Positions 1-8,900 of a stretch of 64,000 nucleotides of DNA are shown here, one piece after another. Source of the stretch: Streptomyces eurythermus. Its GTDB lineage: Bacteria > Actinomycetota > Actinomycetes > Streptomycetales > Streptomycetaceae. The notes beneath the pieces were generated by a model. That model was not told where the DNA came from. It saw nothing but the letters and a program-made list of their open reading frames with translations, and ran no database searches. The stretch lies in assembly GCF_014649115.1 (NCBI RefSeq), contig NZ_BMSK01000004.1, forward strand, positions 310,001-374,000, in the 5' to 3' direction. A program made the translations under genes and the position numbers. Positions within the stretch are counted from its first letter, which is position 1; every line of letters begins with the position of its first letter.

Positions 1-307
1 GGCGATCGCCCTGTCCGCGCGGCTGCCGGCGGCCGACCCGGCCCCGGCCGAGGTCCGCAACAAACTGCTGTACGTGCTGCTGCGGCTGGAGCGCTGGCGG
101 GACGCCCGGGCCCAGCTGCGGCTGATCGGCCCGTACGCCACGTCGTTCCCCTGGGACCGGTTCTCCGAGGACCCGCTCGGCCACTTCCTGAAGCTGCGCG
201 AGCAGCTGCAGACGGCGCTGCCCGGGGCCGCCCTGGCCGGGCTGCTCTCGGCGCCGCCGGAGCCCGGTGACGGACACGGCGGACACGCCCGCGCCGCAGG
301 CCACTAG
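1..307 (+). CDS. hypothetical protein, C-terminal fragment
   Basis: This is the 3' end of a gene cut by the left edge. The open frame enters at base 2 and stops with TAG at 305-307, giving about 101 residues. The visible part has amphipathic helices rich in Leu, Arg and Ala (LLYVLLRLERW, RDARAQLRLIG), then an Ala/Pro/Gly tail. This could be the last helical repeats of a TPR-like protein, but no signature is decisive. Its stop codon forms part of a -10-like hexamer (TAGGCT) for the next gene. Function unknown. Confidence 0.6.
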   Translation, partial: AIALSARLPAADPAPAEVRNKLLYVLLRLERWRDARAQLRLIGPYATSFPWDRFSEDPLGHFLKLREQLQTALPGAALAGLLSAPPEPGDGHGGHARAAGH

Positions 308-310
308 GCT
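305..310 (+). promoter_or_regulatory. -10 element of leaderless type for the LON-domain gene
   Basis: TAGGCT fits the Streptomyces -10 pattern TANNNT and lies 8 bases before the GTG at 319. The expected transcript start is therefore at or next to the start codon, and no ribosome-binding site is visible. The first three bases are also the TAG stop codon of the upstream gene. No convincing -35 was seen. Confidence 0.4.
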
Positions 311-318
311 GGGGCGCC

Positions 319-1059
319 GTGACCACCGTCCGTCTGCCGCTCTTTCCGCTGAACTCGGTGCTGTTCCCGGGTCTCGTGCTGCCGCTGAACGTCTTCGAGG
401 AGCGGTATCGCGCCATGCTGCGCGACCTGCTGAAGACCCCCGAGGACGAACCGCGCCGGTTCGCCGTCGTCGCCATCAGGGACGGCCACGAGGTCGCGCC
501 GAGCGCCCCCGGCATGCCCGATCCCACCGCGCGTCCCGAGCGGGGCCCGGCCGCCGGGTTCGGCCCGGACCCGCTCCGCGCCTTCCACGGGGTGGGCTGC
601 GTGGCCGACGCGGCGACCATCCGGGAACACTCCGACGGCACGTTCGAGGTGCTGGCGACCGGCACGACCCGGGTACGGCTGCTGTCCGTGGACACGTCCG
701 GCGCGTATCTGACGGCGGAGCTGGAGGAGCTGGCGGAGGAGCCCGGGGACGACGCCGGCGCGCTGGCCGAGGACGTCCTGCGCTCCTTCCGCCGCTACCA
801 GAAGCGGCTGGCGGGCGCCCGGGAGCGCTCGCTGTCGTCCGGCGCGGAACTGCCGGACGACCCGGGCGTGGTGTCGTACCTGGTGGCCGCGGCGATGGTG
901 CACGACACGCCGACCAAGCAGCGGCTGCTCCAGGCGCCGGACACCGCCTCGCGGCTGCGGGACGAGCTGCGGCTGCTGCGCGCGGAGACGTCGATCATCC
1001 GCAGCCTGCCGTCGCTGCCCGCGTTCGAACTGACGCGGACGCCGACGAGCCTGAACTGA
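319..1059 (+). CDS. LON substrate-binding domain protein
   Basis: This 246-residue protein matches the stand-alone LON N-terminal (substrate-binding) family. It opens with the typical strand pattern (VRLPLFPLNSVLFPG, then LPLNVFEERYRAM), followed by GVGCVADAATI and a helical second half. There is no AAA ATPase or protease domain, so it is not Lon protease. Related single-domain proteins are thought to bind proteins; the role in Streptomyces is not established. The GTG start at 319 sits 8 bases after TAGGCT, consistent with a leaderless mRNA. The ybaK-like gene follows after 21 bases and is probably co-transcribed. Confidence 0.85.
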   Translation: MTTVRLPLFPLNSVLFPGLVLPLNVFEERYRAMLRDLLKTPEDEPRRFAVVAIRDGHEVAPSAPGMPDPTARPERGPAAGFGPDPLRAFHGVGCVADAATIREHSDGTFEVLATGTTRVRLLSVDTSGAYLTAELEELAEEPGDDAGALAEDVLRSFRRYQKRLAGARERSLSSGAELPDDPGVVSYLVAAAMVHDTPTKQRLLQAPDTASRLRDELRLLRAETSIIRSLPSLPAFELTRTPTSLN

Positions 1060-1080
1060 GGGACCACGAGGAAACCGAGG

Positions 1081-1581
1081 ATGGCGAAGAAGCAGAAGAA
1101 GACCCAGTCCGGGGGCACGCCCGCGACGGTGGCCCTGACGGCGGCGGGCGTGGACTTCACCGTCCACTCCTACGACCACGACCCGTCCCACCCCTCCTAC
1201 GGCGAGGAGGCGGCCGAGGCCATGGGCGTCTCCCCCGACCGGGTCTTCAAGACCCTGGTGGCCGACGTGGACGGCTCCCTGGTGGTCGGCGTGGTCCCGG
1301 TGGCCGGCTCGCTGGACCTGAAGGCCCTGGCGGCGGCGGTGGGCGGCAAGCGGGCGACGATGGCCGACCCGGCGCTCGCCGAGCGCACCACGGGCTATGT
1401 CCGCGGCGGCATCTCCCCGCTCGGCCAGCGCAAGAAGCTCCCCACCGTCCTCGACGACTCGGCCGGGGCCCACCCCACGATCTGCGTCTCGGCGGGCCGC
1501 CGCGGCCTGGAGGTCGAACTGTCCCCGAAGGACCTGGCCGAACTGACGGACGCGGTACTGGCCCCGATCGGCAAGAGCTGA
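1081..1581 (+). CDS. ybaK: YbaK/EbsC-type Cys-tRNA(Pro) deacylase
   Basis: This 166-residue protein belongs to the YbaK/EbsC family, which hydrolyses Cys-tRNA(Pro) formed when ProRS mischarges its tRNA. Family hallmarks are visible: the lysine in DRVFKTL (K57), the GGISPLG loop (109-115) and the overall domain length. The first eight residues are Lys-rich. ATG 1081 is preceded by a purine-rich GAGGAAACCGAGG. It probably shares a transcript with the LON-domain gene and converges with the membrane protein gene ending at 1631. The family call is firm; the exact tRNA substrate is inferred from the family. Confidence 0.88.
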   Translation: MAKKQKKTQSGGTPATVALTAAGVDFTVHSYDHDPSHPSYGEEAAEAMGVSPDRVFKTLVADVDGSLVVGVVPVAGSLDLKALAAAVGGKRATMADPALAERTTGYVRGGISPLGQRKKLPTVLDDSAGAHPTICVSAGRRGLEVELSPKDLAELTDAVLAPIGKS

Positions 1582-1630
1582 CCGGAACGGGCCGACCGGC
1601 TACGTCACTACGGCGTGCCGTGCGCCGTCG

Positions 1631-2251
1631 CTACGGCGTCTCGGGGTCGCGGGGGCCGAACAGGGCGGTCAGGCCGAGGTGGGCCAGGAGCGCGGCGAGC
1701 GGCCAGGCCAGCAGCGCGCCCTTGGCCGACAGCTTCAGCGGCGCGGAGAACGTCACGCCCTTGCCCACGGCCTGGGCATGCGCGAGCACGTCCGGGTCGG
1801 GGCCCAGCCAGACACCGAGGCGCCAGGCCAGCAGGGACCCGAGCAGGCCCCCGAGCCCGAGCGCGACCACCAGGGGCGCCCCGCCGTGCCGGCGCAGCAG
1901 GAAGACGACGAGCGCGCTGACGAGTCCGAAGCCGAGCCCCAGCAGAGTGAACGTTCCGTCGACCCCGACGGCCTGCTCCCCCTCGCTGTCCTTCAGGTAG
2001 ACGACCCAGCTCTTGTCCAGCACGTCGCCGACCAGCGGCACGTGCGGCGCCAGCCACCACCACAGCAGACCCAGCAGCACCCCGCCGAGCGCCAGTACCA
2101 CCGTGATCACTGCGGCCTCCCGCAGCTCCGTCCGCAGCCCGGGTCCGTCCTGTTCCGGCGCATGCCCGGCGAGCGCCTCGGCGGGCGGCGGCCCCTGCCG
2201 GACCTGGTGCGCGGAGTCGTCGTGCGGTGGCGGAGTCAACGGTGCGGTCAC
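1631..2251 (-). CDS. DUF2567-like membrane protein
   Basis: This 206-residue protein has a polar N-terminus (about 45 residues) and four hydrophobic segments, near 47-70, 103-120, 127-147 and 179-198. An extracytoplasmic loop is likely between the first two (PLVGDVLDKSWVVYLKDSEGEQ). The pattern resembles the actinobacterial DUF2567 family, for which no biochemical role is known. The start is GTG at 2251. It lies just downstream of an ABC-2 permease and ATPase on the same strand, 34 bases after the permease stop, so it may be co-expressed with that exporter. Confidence 0.65.
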   Translation of the reverse strand: MTAPLTPPPHDDSAHQVRQGPPPAEALAGHAPEQDGPGLRTELREAAVITVVLALGGVLLGLLWWWLAPHVPLVGDVLDKSWVVYLKDSEGEQAVGVDGTFTLLGLGFGLVSALVVFLLRRHGGAPLVVALGLGGLLGSLLAWRLGVWLGPDPDVLAHAQAVGKGVTFSAPLKLSAKGALLAWPLAALLAHLGLTALFGPRDPETP

Positions 2252-2285
2252 CCTGCCATCGTGCCAGGTCGCGCCGTGCGCCGCG

Positions 2286-3107
2286 TCACCGGACGGCGGC
2301 CCTGCGGTAGGCCCGGGTCGCCACGGCCAGCGAGACGACGCCGACGCCCGCGCACACGCCCAGGTCAGCGAGGACGAGGGCCCAGTCCGGGTGCGGCCCG
2401 AAGGTCCGGGCGTACGCCTCCACGCCGTAGGTGGAGGGCAGCAGATCGCGGGCCAGCCGGATCACCTCCGGCATCCGCCCGGCCGGCAGCACGCCCAGCA
2501 GCAGCGCCGCCGACATGCCCAGCTGGCCGAGCAGCGTGGCCAGCTCCGGCCGCGGCGCGAGCAGCCCGCACGCGGCGCCGAGCCCGGCGAGCGCGGCCCC
2601 GGCGAGCGGGACGACGGCCAGCAGGACCCACAGGTTGGTCAGCGGCAGCCCGAAGAGCACACAGCCGAAGACGGCGGTGACCAGGGTGCCCGGCACGGTG
2701 AAGGAGGCGTAGGCCGCCGCCGCACCCAGCACCACCGCGGCCGGCGGCACCGGCAGGGTGGCGTAGTGGTCGAGCCCGCCGCTGGCCCGCAGCTGACCGA
2801 AGTACTGCGAGAGCAGGTTCAGCGCCACGTAGGCGACGACCAGCACCGACGAGCCGGCCACCACGGACTGGGCCTCGTCGCCGCCCTCGACCACACCGCG
2901 CATCATCACGGCGATGCCGATGGACTGGAAGGTCGCCACGAACAGCAGCGGGATCCGCGCCACCCGGGCCCGGGACAGCTGTGCCCGGTAGACGGCCGCC
3001 AGCGACGGCCACAGCCGCGCACGCGGCCCGAGCTCGGCCGGGCCGGACGCCGTCTCCGGCACGGCCCGGGAGCCGCCGGGCAGAACCTCGGCGGGTACGA
3101 CACTCAC
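2286..3107 (-). CDS. ABC-2 type transporter permease
   Basis: This 273-residue integral membrane protein has six hydrophobic stretches in its last 220 residues and a polar N-terminal region of about 45 residues. It fits ABC-2/drug-exporter permeases in length and topology, including the family-like YLALNLLSQYFGQL and GLDHYATLPVPP segments. The ATPase subunit is encoded immediately upstream (stop at 3172), so the pair should form an exporter. The substrate cannot be read from sequence. Confidence 0.82.
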   Translation of the reverse strand: MSVVPAEVLPGGSRAVPETASGPAELGPRARLWPSLAAVYRAQLSRARVARIPLLFVATFQSIGIAVMMRGVVEGGDEAQSVVAGSSVLVVAYVALNLLSQYFGQLRASGGLDHYATLPVPPAAVVLGAAAAYASFTVPGTLVTAVFGCVLFGLPLTNLWVLLAVVPLAGAALAGLGAACGLLAPRPELATLLGQLGMSAALLLGVLPAGRMPEVIRLARDLLPSTYGVEAYARTFGPHPDWALVLADLGVCAGVGVVSLAVATRAYRRAAVR

Positions 3108-3171
3108 GACGAGCTGCTCCTCTTCGCTCCGGCGGCGGCACAGACCCTTACGTGCTGCGGGGCCCGCTCGT

Positions 3172-4182
3172 TCACGCCCTCACCAGTCCCTGCCGGGCCT
3201 CGCCGCCCAGCGCCAGATAGACGTCCTCCAGGCTGGGCGTGGCGAGCGTGAAGTCGTCCAGGGCGGCGAAGGCGGCCCCGCCGGTCACCGTGGCGACGAC
3301 GGCGCGGGCCTCCTCGGGCGCGAGCCGCAGCGTCCAGCGCCGGCCGGACCGCGCCGCCCGCTCGCGCAGCACGGCCACCTCGGGCACCTCCAGCGGCGCC
3401 CGCTCCCGCCACACCAGCTCCACCCGCACCTCGCCGGCCACCCGCGCCTTGAGCCCGGCGGGGGTGTCGCAGGCGATGACCCGGCCCTGGTCGAGCACGG
3501 CGACCCGGTCCAGCACCGTCTCGGCCTCGATCACGTTGTGGGTGACCAGCAGCACGGTCGTGCCGTCCTCGGCCCGCCGCCGGTCCACGGCCGCCCACAC
3601 CGCGCGCCGGGCCACCGGGTCCATGCCGGTGGTCGGTTCGTCCAGCACGAGCAGCGGGCGCCGGCCCACCAGCGCGGCGGCGAAGCAGGCGAGCCGCCGC
3701 TGCCCGCCGGACAGCTTCTTCAGCGCCCGGCCGGCGATCGGGGTCAGCCCCAGCTCCTCCAGCACGGCGTCCCGTTCGGCCCGGGCCCGCCGTACGTCCA
3801 GGCCGCGCAGGCGTCCGGTGGTCTCGACGGCGAGGGAGACGGTCAGCTCGTCCAGGGCGCTGGACTCCTGGCCGAGGTAGGCGAGGATCCGGGCCGCCCG
3901 CTCGGGGTGCCGGACGATGTCGTGGCCGAGGATCTCGACGCTGCCCGCGTCCGGCCGCAGCAGCCCGGTGAGCTGCCGCACCAGGGTGGACTTGCCGGCG
4001 CCGTTCGGGCCGAGCAGCCCGAACACCTCGCCGCGCCGCACGTCCAGTTCCACCCCGTCGGTGGCCCGTACCTCGGGGGTGCCCGGCGTGCCCCGCCGGC
4101 CCCGGATCGCCGGGTAGGTCTTGCTGAGCCCGCGCACGCGTACGACCTCGTCGTACCCGAGTGCCTGTCCCGCGCGCGTCAT
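3172..4182 (-). CDS. ABC transporter ATP-binding protein
   Basis: This is the ATPase subunit of an ABC-2 exporter, 336 residues. It has Walker A GPNGAGKST (58-66), signature LSGGQ, Walker B LLVLDEPTTG and the H-loop in LLVTHN. After the ATPase core is a C-terminal domain of about 90 residues, common in drug- and antibiotic-export ATPases (DrrA-like). The ATG at 4182 is used here; a GTG directly before it (4185) is equally possible, because TAGTCT on the minus strand (4199-4194) lies 8 bases upstream of that GTG. The permease gene follows downstream. Substrate unknown. Confidence 0.88.
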   Translation of the reverse strand: MTRAGQALGYDEVVRVRGLSKTYPAIRGRRGTPGTPEVRATDGVELDVRRGEVFGLLGPNGAGKSTLVRQLTGLLRPDAGSVEILGHDIVRHPERAARILAYLGQESSALDELTVSLAVETTGRLRGLDVRRARAERDAVLEELGLTPIAGRALKKLSGGQRRLACFAAALVGRRPLLVLDEPTTGMDPVARRAVWAAVDRRRAEDGTTVLLVTHNVIEAETVLDRVAVLDQGRVIACDTPAGLKARVAGEVRVELVWRERAPLEVPEVAVLRERAARSGRRWTLRLAPEEARAVVATVTGGAAFAALDDFTLATPSLEDVYLALGGEARQGLVRA

Positions 4183-4193
4183 CACAAGGGACG

Positions 4194-4199
4194 AGACTA
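4194..4199 (-). promoter_or_regulatory. -10 element upstream of the ABC exporter operon
   Basis: Read on the minus strand, TAGTCT lies 8 bases before GTG 4185 and 11 bases before ATG 4182. This fits a leaderless or nearly leaderless transcript. No clear Shine-Dalgarno sequence precedes either start. Confidence 0.35.
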
Positions 4200-4244
4200 C
4201 GGGGTCCGGGCGCTTTACTCGCCTTTGGGGGCGGCTACGGGGAT

Positions 4245-5465
4245 TCAGTCGGCGGCGGGCGTGTGCTGTTCCGCCGCCGCCGGGATGTCGAACTCGCGCC
4301 AGAACCCCGCCCGGATGGCGTAACGGTCGTGTTCGTCGATCTGGTCGTCCTTGTGCGCGAGCAGCCCGAAGCGGGCCGCGTAGCGCAGCAGCTCGCCGTC
4401 GATACGGTGCGGGATGCGCGGGTACATCTGCGACAGCCGCTGCAAGTGGCCCTGGTCGCCGAGCCGGGAGATCCAGCGGCGGGCGAAGACCTGCCCCACC
4501 TCGTACGGGTCGCCGCCGACGGTGGTGATGTCCTCCTCCCGGTCGGCCCAGCGCTGTTCGGCGGTGGTCAGCTGGGCCAGCGTCGGCAGGGAGGCGGCCT
4601 CGGGGGGCTCGGCGGCCACGCCCGGCCGCTCGACCCAGCCCTTGTCGGAGGACCAGCGCAGGGTCGCGGTGGCCGGGTGCTGCACGGACGGGGTGCCGGG
4701 TGCGCGCAGCGCGGCCAGGTCCTTGGGGGTGGGAACGCCCTTGGCGGCGGGGACCCGCTCGGGCGCGCCGTTCGACGCCGCCGTGGCGGCCGGGGGGTGC
4801 GCGGGCTGTTCGGCGGGCCGTTCGGCCGTGGTGAGCGCGGACTCGGGCAGGGGGGCGGAGAGGATCGCGGCGATCTCGGGGCGGGGCGCGGGCGGCGGGG
4901 GGCAGACGCCGGTCAGCTCCTTGGCGCGGACGGCCTGGGTGATCCAGGCACGGTCCAGCACCCGCCGCTCGTCGGCCTCGGCGACCAGGTCCTCGGACTG
5001 GTTGTAGTCGCCGTCGGCGGCCTGCACGGCCCACAGGTGGACGGCGACGCCGTGCTCCTTGGCCGCCATCATGCCGGGCAGCAGATCGCCGTCGCCGGTG
5101 ACCAGGACGACGTCGGAACAGGCGCGGTTGCGGGCCAGTTCGGTCAGTTCGGCGTGCATGGCGGCGTCCACGCCCTTCTGGGCCCAGCGTCCGTCGCTGC
5201 GGGTCAGGGCGCCCAGCCGGACGGTGACCCGGGGCATCACGCGCAGCCGGCGGTGCTCGGGCTGGGGAACCCGGTCGGGGGCGCCGTCGAACCAGTAGAT
5301 GCGCAGCAGCGGGCGCTCGGTGTCGGACTCCGCGCGTTCGCGCAGGGCCTGGATCAGCGCGGCGTGGTCGACGGTGATCCGGGACCGCGAGGGCTCGCCC
5401 GCGAGGAGGCTGGCGGCGGCACCCAGCAGGTACCCGGCGTCCACCAGGACGATGCAGCGGTCCAC
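4245..5465 (-). CDS. NYN/PIN-like domain protein, putative RNase
   Basis: The N-terminal ~180 residues form an NYN (PIN-fold) nuclease-like domain. The acidic residues expected for metal binding are present: D in VLVDAGYLL, D in GVDAAMHAEL, and two D in LVTGDGDLLPGM. A Pro/Ala-rich linker (about 200-290) leads to a conserved C-terminal region with GQVFARRWISRL and a predicted helical fold. GTG 5465 is preferred to GTG 5474 because the GGAAGAGG site abuts 5474 directly but is 9 bases from 5465. NYN proteins are usually RNA-processing enzymes; the target here is unknown. It is transcribed away from the small basic gene at 5689. Confidence 0.78.
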   Translation of the reverse strand: MDRCIVLVDAGYLLGAAASLLAGEPSRSRITVDHAALIQALRERAESDTERPLLRIYWFDGAPDRVPQPEHRRLRVMPRVTVRLGALTRSDGRWAQKGVDAAMHAELTELARNRACSDVVLVTGDGDLLPGMMAAKEHGVAVHLWAVQAADGDYNQSEDLVAEADERRVLDRAWITQAVRAKELTGVCPPPPAPRPEIAAILSAPLPESALTTAERPAEQPAHPPAATAASNGAPERVPAAKGVPTPKDLAALRAPGTPSVQHPATATLRWSSDKGWVERPGVAAEPPEAASLPTLAQLTTAEQRWADREEDITTVGGDPYEVGQVFARRWISRLGDQGHLQRLSQMYPRIPHRIDGELLRYAARFGLLAHKDDQIDEHDRYAIRAGFWREFDIPAAAEQHTPAAD

Positions 5466-5688
5466 GCGACTCACCCTCTTCCCGGGAGGCTTTGCTTCGG
5501 ACTTGCTTCGAGTCTGCCCGACCGCGCGGAGCTTAACGGCCCGAACTCGATCTTCGGCGTGGCGTTTCCGGTTCTCGTCCGCCCAGCTGCCCTGTCACAC
5601 ACGGTAATTATCCGACATGCGCCTGATGTCAGGTTATGTGAATCTGGTCCCGGCCCTGGCCCCTAGATCCCCCACAGGAGGCATCACC

Positions 5689-5856
5689 ATGGCCAAGAAC
5701 AAGAACCGCAAGCCGGCCGGTCCGAAGAACCGCGCGCAGCAGAGCGAGCACGCGCAGCGGCCCCCGGCGGAGGAGCACGATTCGCCGGTGTCCCACATCC
5801 AGGGCGGCCCGACGGAGGGCGCGCGCAAGAAGCAGAAGAGCTTCGGCCACAACTAA
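5689..5856 (+). CDS. small basic hydrophilic protein
   Basis: This 55-residue protein begins MAKNKNRKPAG and is highly charged, with Lys/Arg clusters at both ends and an acidic, Gln- and Pro-rich middle. It contains no hydrophobic segment and is probably disordered. The ATG at 5689 is set by a strong AGGAGG 7 bases upstream. A longer in-frame ATG at 5617 lacks such a site and would add 24 unlike residues. A perfect-stem terminator follows 28 bases after the stop, so this is a real monocistronic unit. I do not recognise a function. Confidence 0.75.
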   Translation: MAKNKNRKPAGPKNRAQQSEHAQRPPAEEHDSPVSHIQGGPTEGARKKQKSFGHN

Positions 5857-5884
5857 AGGGCAGTTGAAGCCCGGGCACATATGA

Positions 5885-5915
5885 GGGGCGCACCCGTGCC
5901 GGGTGCGCCCCTTTT
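5885..5915 (+). terminator. intrinsic terminator after the small basic gene
   Basis: A perfect 11-bp stem (GGGGCGCACCC at 5885-5895, complement at 5901-5911) with a 5-base loop is followed by TTTT. It ends the transcript of the 55-residue protein and could also act on dnaE mRNA from the other strand. Confidence 0.85.
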
Positions 5916-5950
5916 CCTGCCCCTCCCCCACCGCTCTCGCGGCGCCGGCC

Positions 5951-8900
5951 TCAGCCCGCCAGGCAGGACGGGCCGAGCAGCACCTTCAGATCGCCGAACA
6001 GGGCCGGGTCGGGCTTGACCCGGTGCCGGTCCAGGCGCAGCACGGTGGTCTTGCGCGGGCCCTGGAGCCTGATGCGCACCTCGCTGTCGCCCTTGTGGTG
6101 GCTGAGGATCTCGCCGAGGCGGCTGACCATCGGCGGGGTGACCCGCGTGGCCGGGATGGTGAGGATCACCGGCGCGTTGGTGCCCGCGTTGGACAGGTCC
6201 GGGACCTGGAGCTCCATCGCGACCAGCCGCGGCACGTCCTCCCGCTTGTCGAGCCGACCCTTGACGAACACCACGGCGTCCTCGACGAGTTGGGTCGACA
6301 CCAGCTGGTAGGTGGCCGGGAAGAACATGCACTCGATGGAGCCCGCGAGGTCCTCCACGGTGGCGATGGCCCAGGCGTTGCCCTGCTTGGTCATCTTGCG
6401 CTGGAGGCCGGAGATGATGCCGCCGATGGTGACCACCGCGCCGTCGGCGTGCTCGCCGCCGGTGAGCTGGGAGATGCCCGCGTCGGCCTTGTCGGCGAGG
6501 ACGTGCTCCAGACCGAAGAGGGGGTGGTCGGAGACGTACAGACCGAGCATCTCCCGCTCCTGGGCGAGCAGATAGGTCTTGTCCCACTCGTCGGTGGAGA
6601 ACTCCACGTCGAGTCCGAAGCCGGGCTCGCTGCTGGTCTCCTCGCCCATCCCGCCGAAGAGGTCGAACTGGCCCTCGGCCTCCTTGCGCTTGACCGCGAC
6701 CACGTTGTCGATCATCGGCTCGTACTGGGCCATGAGCCCCTTGCGGGTGTGGCCCATGGAGTCGAAGGCGCCGGCCTTGATCAGCGATTCGGTGGTGCGC
6801 TTGTTGCAGACCACCGCCTCGACCTTGTCGAGGTAGTCGGGGAAGGAGGTGTACTTCCCCTTCGCCTTGCGGCACTTGATGATCGACTCGACGACGTTGG
6901 TGCCGACGTTGCGGACGGCGGACAGGCCGAAGAGGATCACGTCGTCGCCCTGGGCCGCGAAGTTCGCCTCCGACTCGTTGACGTTCGGCGGGAGCACCCG
7001 GATGCCCATGCGGCGGCACTCGTTCAGATAGACCGCCGACTTGTCCTTGTCGTCCTTGACGGACGTGAGCAGGGCGGCCATGTACTCGGCGGGGTGGTTC
7101 GCCTTCAGGTACGCCGTCCAGTACGACACCAGGCCGTACGCGGCCGAGTGGGCCTTGTTGAAGGCGTAGCCGGCGAACGGGACCAGCACGTCCCACAGCG
7201 CCTGGATGGCCTCGTCGCTGTAGCCGTTCTTGCGGGCGCCGGCCTGGAAGATGACGAAGTTCTTCTCCAGTTCCTCCGGCTTCTTCTTGCCCATCACACG
7301 GCGGAGGATGTCGGCCTCGCCGAGCGAGTAGCCGGCGATGATCTGGGCGGCCTTCTGCACCTGCTCCTGGTAGACGATCAGGCCGTAGGTGACGTCCAGG
7401 ACCTCCTTGAGCGGCTCCTCCAGCTCGGGGTGGATCGGCGTGATCTCCTGCTGCCCGTTCTTGCGCAGCGCGTAGTTCGTGTGCGAGTTCATGCCCATCG
7501 GGCCCGGCCGGTACAGGGCCGACACGGCGGAGATGTCCTCGAAGTTGTCCGGCTTCATCAGCCGCAGCAGGGACCGCATGGGGCCGCCGTCGAACTGGAA
7601 GACGCCGAGGGTGTCGCCGCGCTGGAGCAGCTCGAAGGTCGTGGGGTCGTCCAGCGGCAGGGAGAGCAGGTCGATGTCGAGGCCCTTGTTGGCCTTCACC
7701 ATCTTGACCGCGTCGTCCATGATCGTGAGGTTGCGCAGGCCCAGGAAGTCCATCTTCAGCAGGCCGAGCGACTCACAGCTCGGGTAGTCCCACTGCGTGA
7801 TGGTCACGCCGTCGGTGTGCCTCACCCACACCGGGACGTGCTCGGTGATGGTCTCGCTGGACATGATCACGCCGGCGGCGTGCACGCCCATCTGCCGCAC
7901 CAGGCCCTCCACACCCCGCGCGGTGTCGATGACCTTCTTCACGTCCGGCTCGTTCTCGTACATCGAGCGGACCTCGCCGGCCTCGCTGTAGCGCGGGTGA
8001 CTGGGGTCGGTGATGCCGGACAGCGGGATGCCCTTGCCGAGGACGTCGGCGGGCATGGCCTTGGTGATGCGGTCGCCCATCGCGTACGGGTAGCCCAGCA
8101 CGCGCGCGGAGTCCTTGATCGCGTTCTTGGCCTTGATGGTGCCGTAGGTGCCGATCATGGCGACCTTGTCGGCGCCGTACTTCTCGGTCACGTACCGGAT
8201 CACCTCGACGCGCCGGCGCTCGTCGAAGTCGATGTCGACATCGGGCATCGAGATGCGCTCGGGGTTGAGGAACCGCTCGAAGATCAGGCCGTGCGGGATC
8301 GGGTCGAGGTCGGTGATGCCGAGGGCGTAGGCGACGATCGAGCCGGCCGCGGAGCCTCGGCCGGGGCCGACCGCGATGCCCTGCTTCTTGGCCCACATGA
8401 TGAAGTCGGCGACCACGAGGAAGTAGCCCGGGAAGCCCATCGAGATGATCGTGTCCATCTCGTACTCGGCCTGCTTCTGGCGGTCCTCGGGGATGCCGCC
8501 CGGGAAGCGGCGCTCCATGCCGCGGCGGACCTCCTCCTTGAACCAGGTGACCTCGGTGTAGCCCTCGGGGATGTCGAACTTGGGCATGAGGTCGCGCTTC
8601 TCGAACATGCCGGCGGTGTCCACCATCTCGGCGACGAGGAGCGTGTTGGCGCAGCCCTCCTGCCAGGCGTCCGAGGAGTCGATGGCGTACATCTCGTCCG
8701 TGGACTTCAGGTAGTAGCCGGTGCCGTCGAACTTGAAGCGGTCGGGGTCGGAGAGGTTCTTGCCGGTCTGGATGCACAGCAGGGCGTCGTGGGCCCCGGC
8801 CTCGTGCGCGTAGGTGTAGTGCGAGTCGTTGGTGACCAGCGGGGGGATGCCGAGCTTCTTGCCGATCTCCAGCAGGCCGTCGCGGACCCGGCGCTCGATC

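Noticed and set aside
267..2000. 577-residue plus-strand frame over the LON and YbaK genes
   Set aside because: Its Arg/Gly/Pro composition is typical of a wrong frame, and the LON and YbaK domains are read in other frames.
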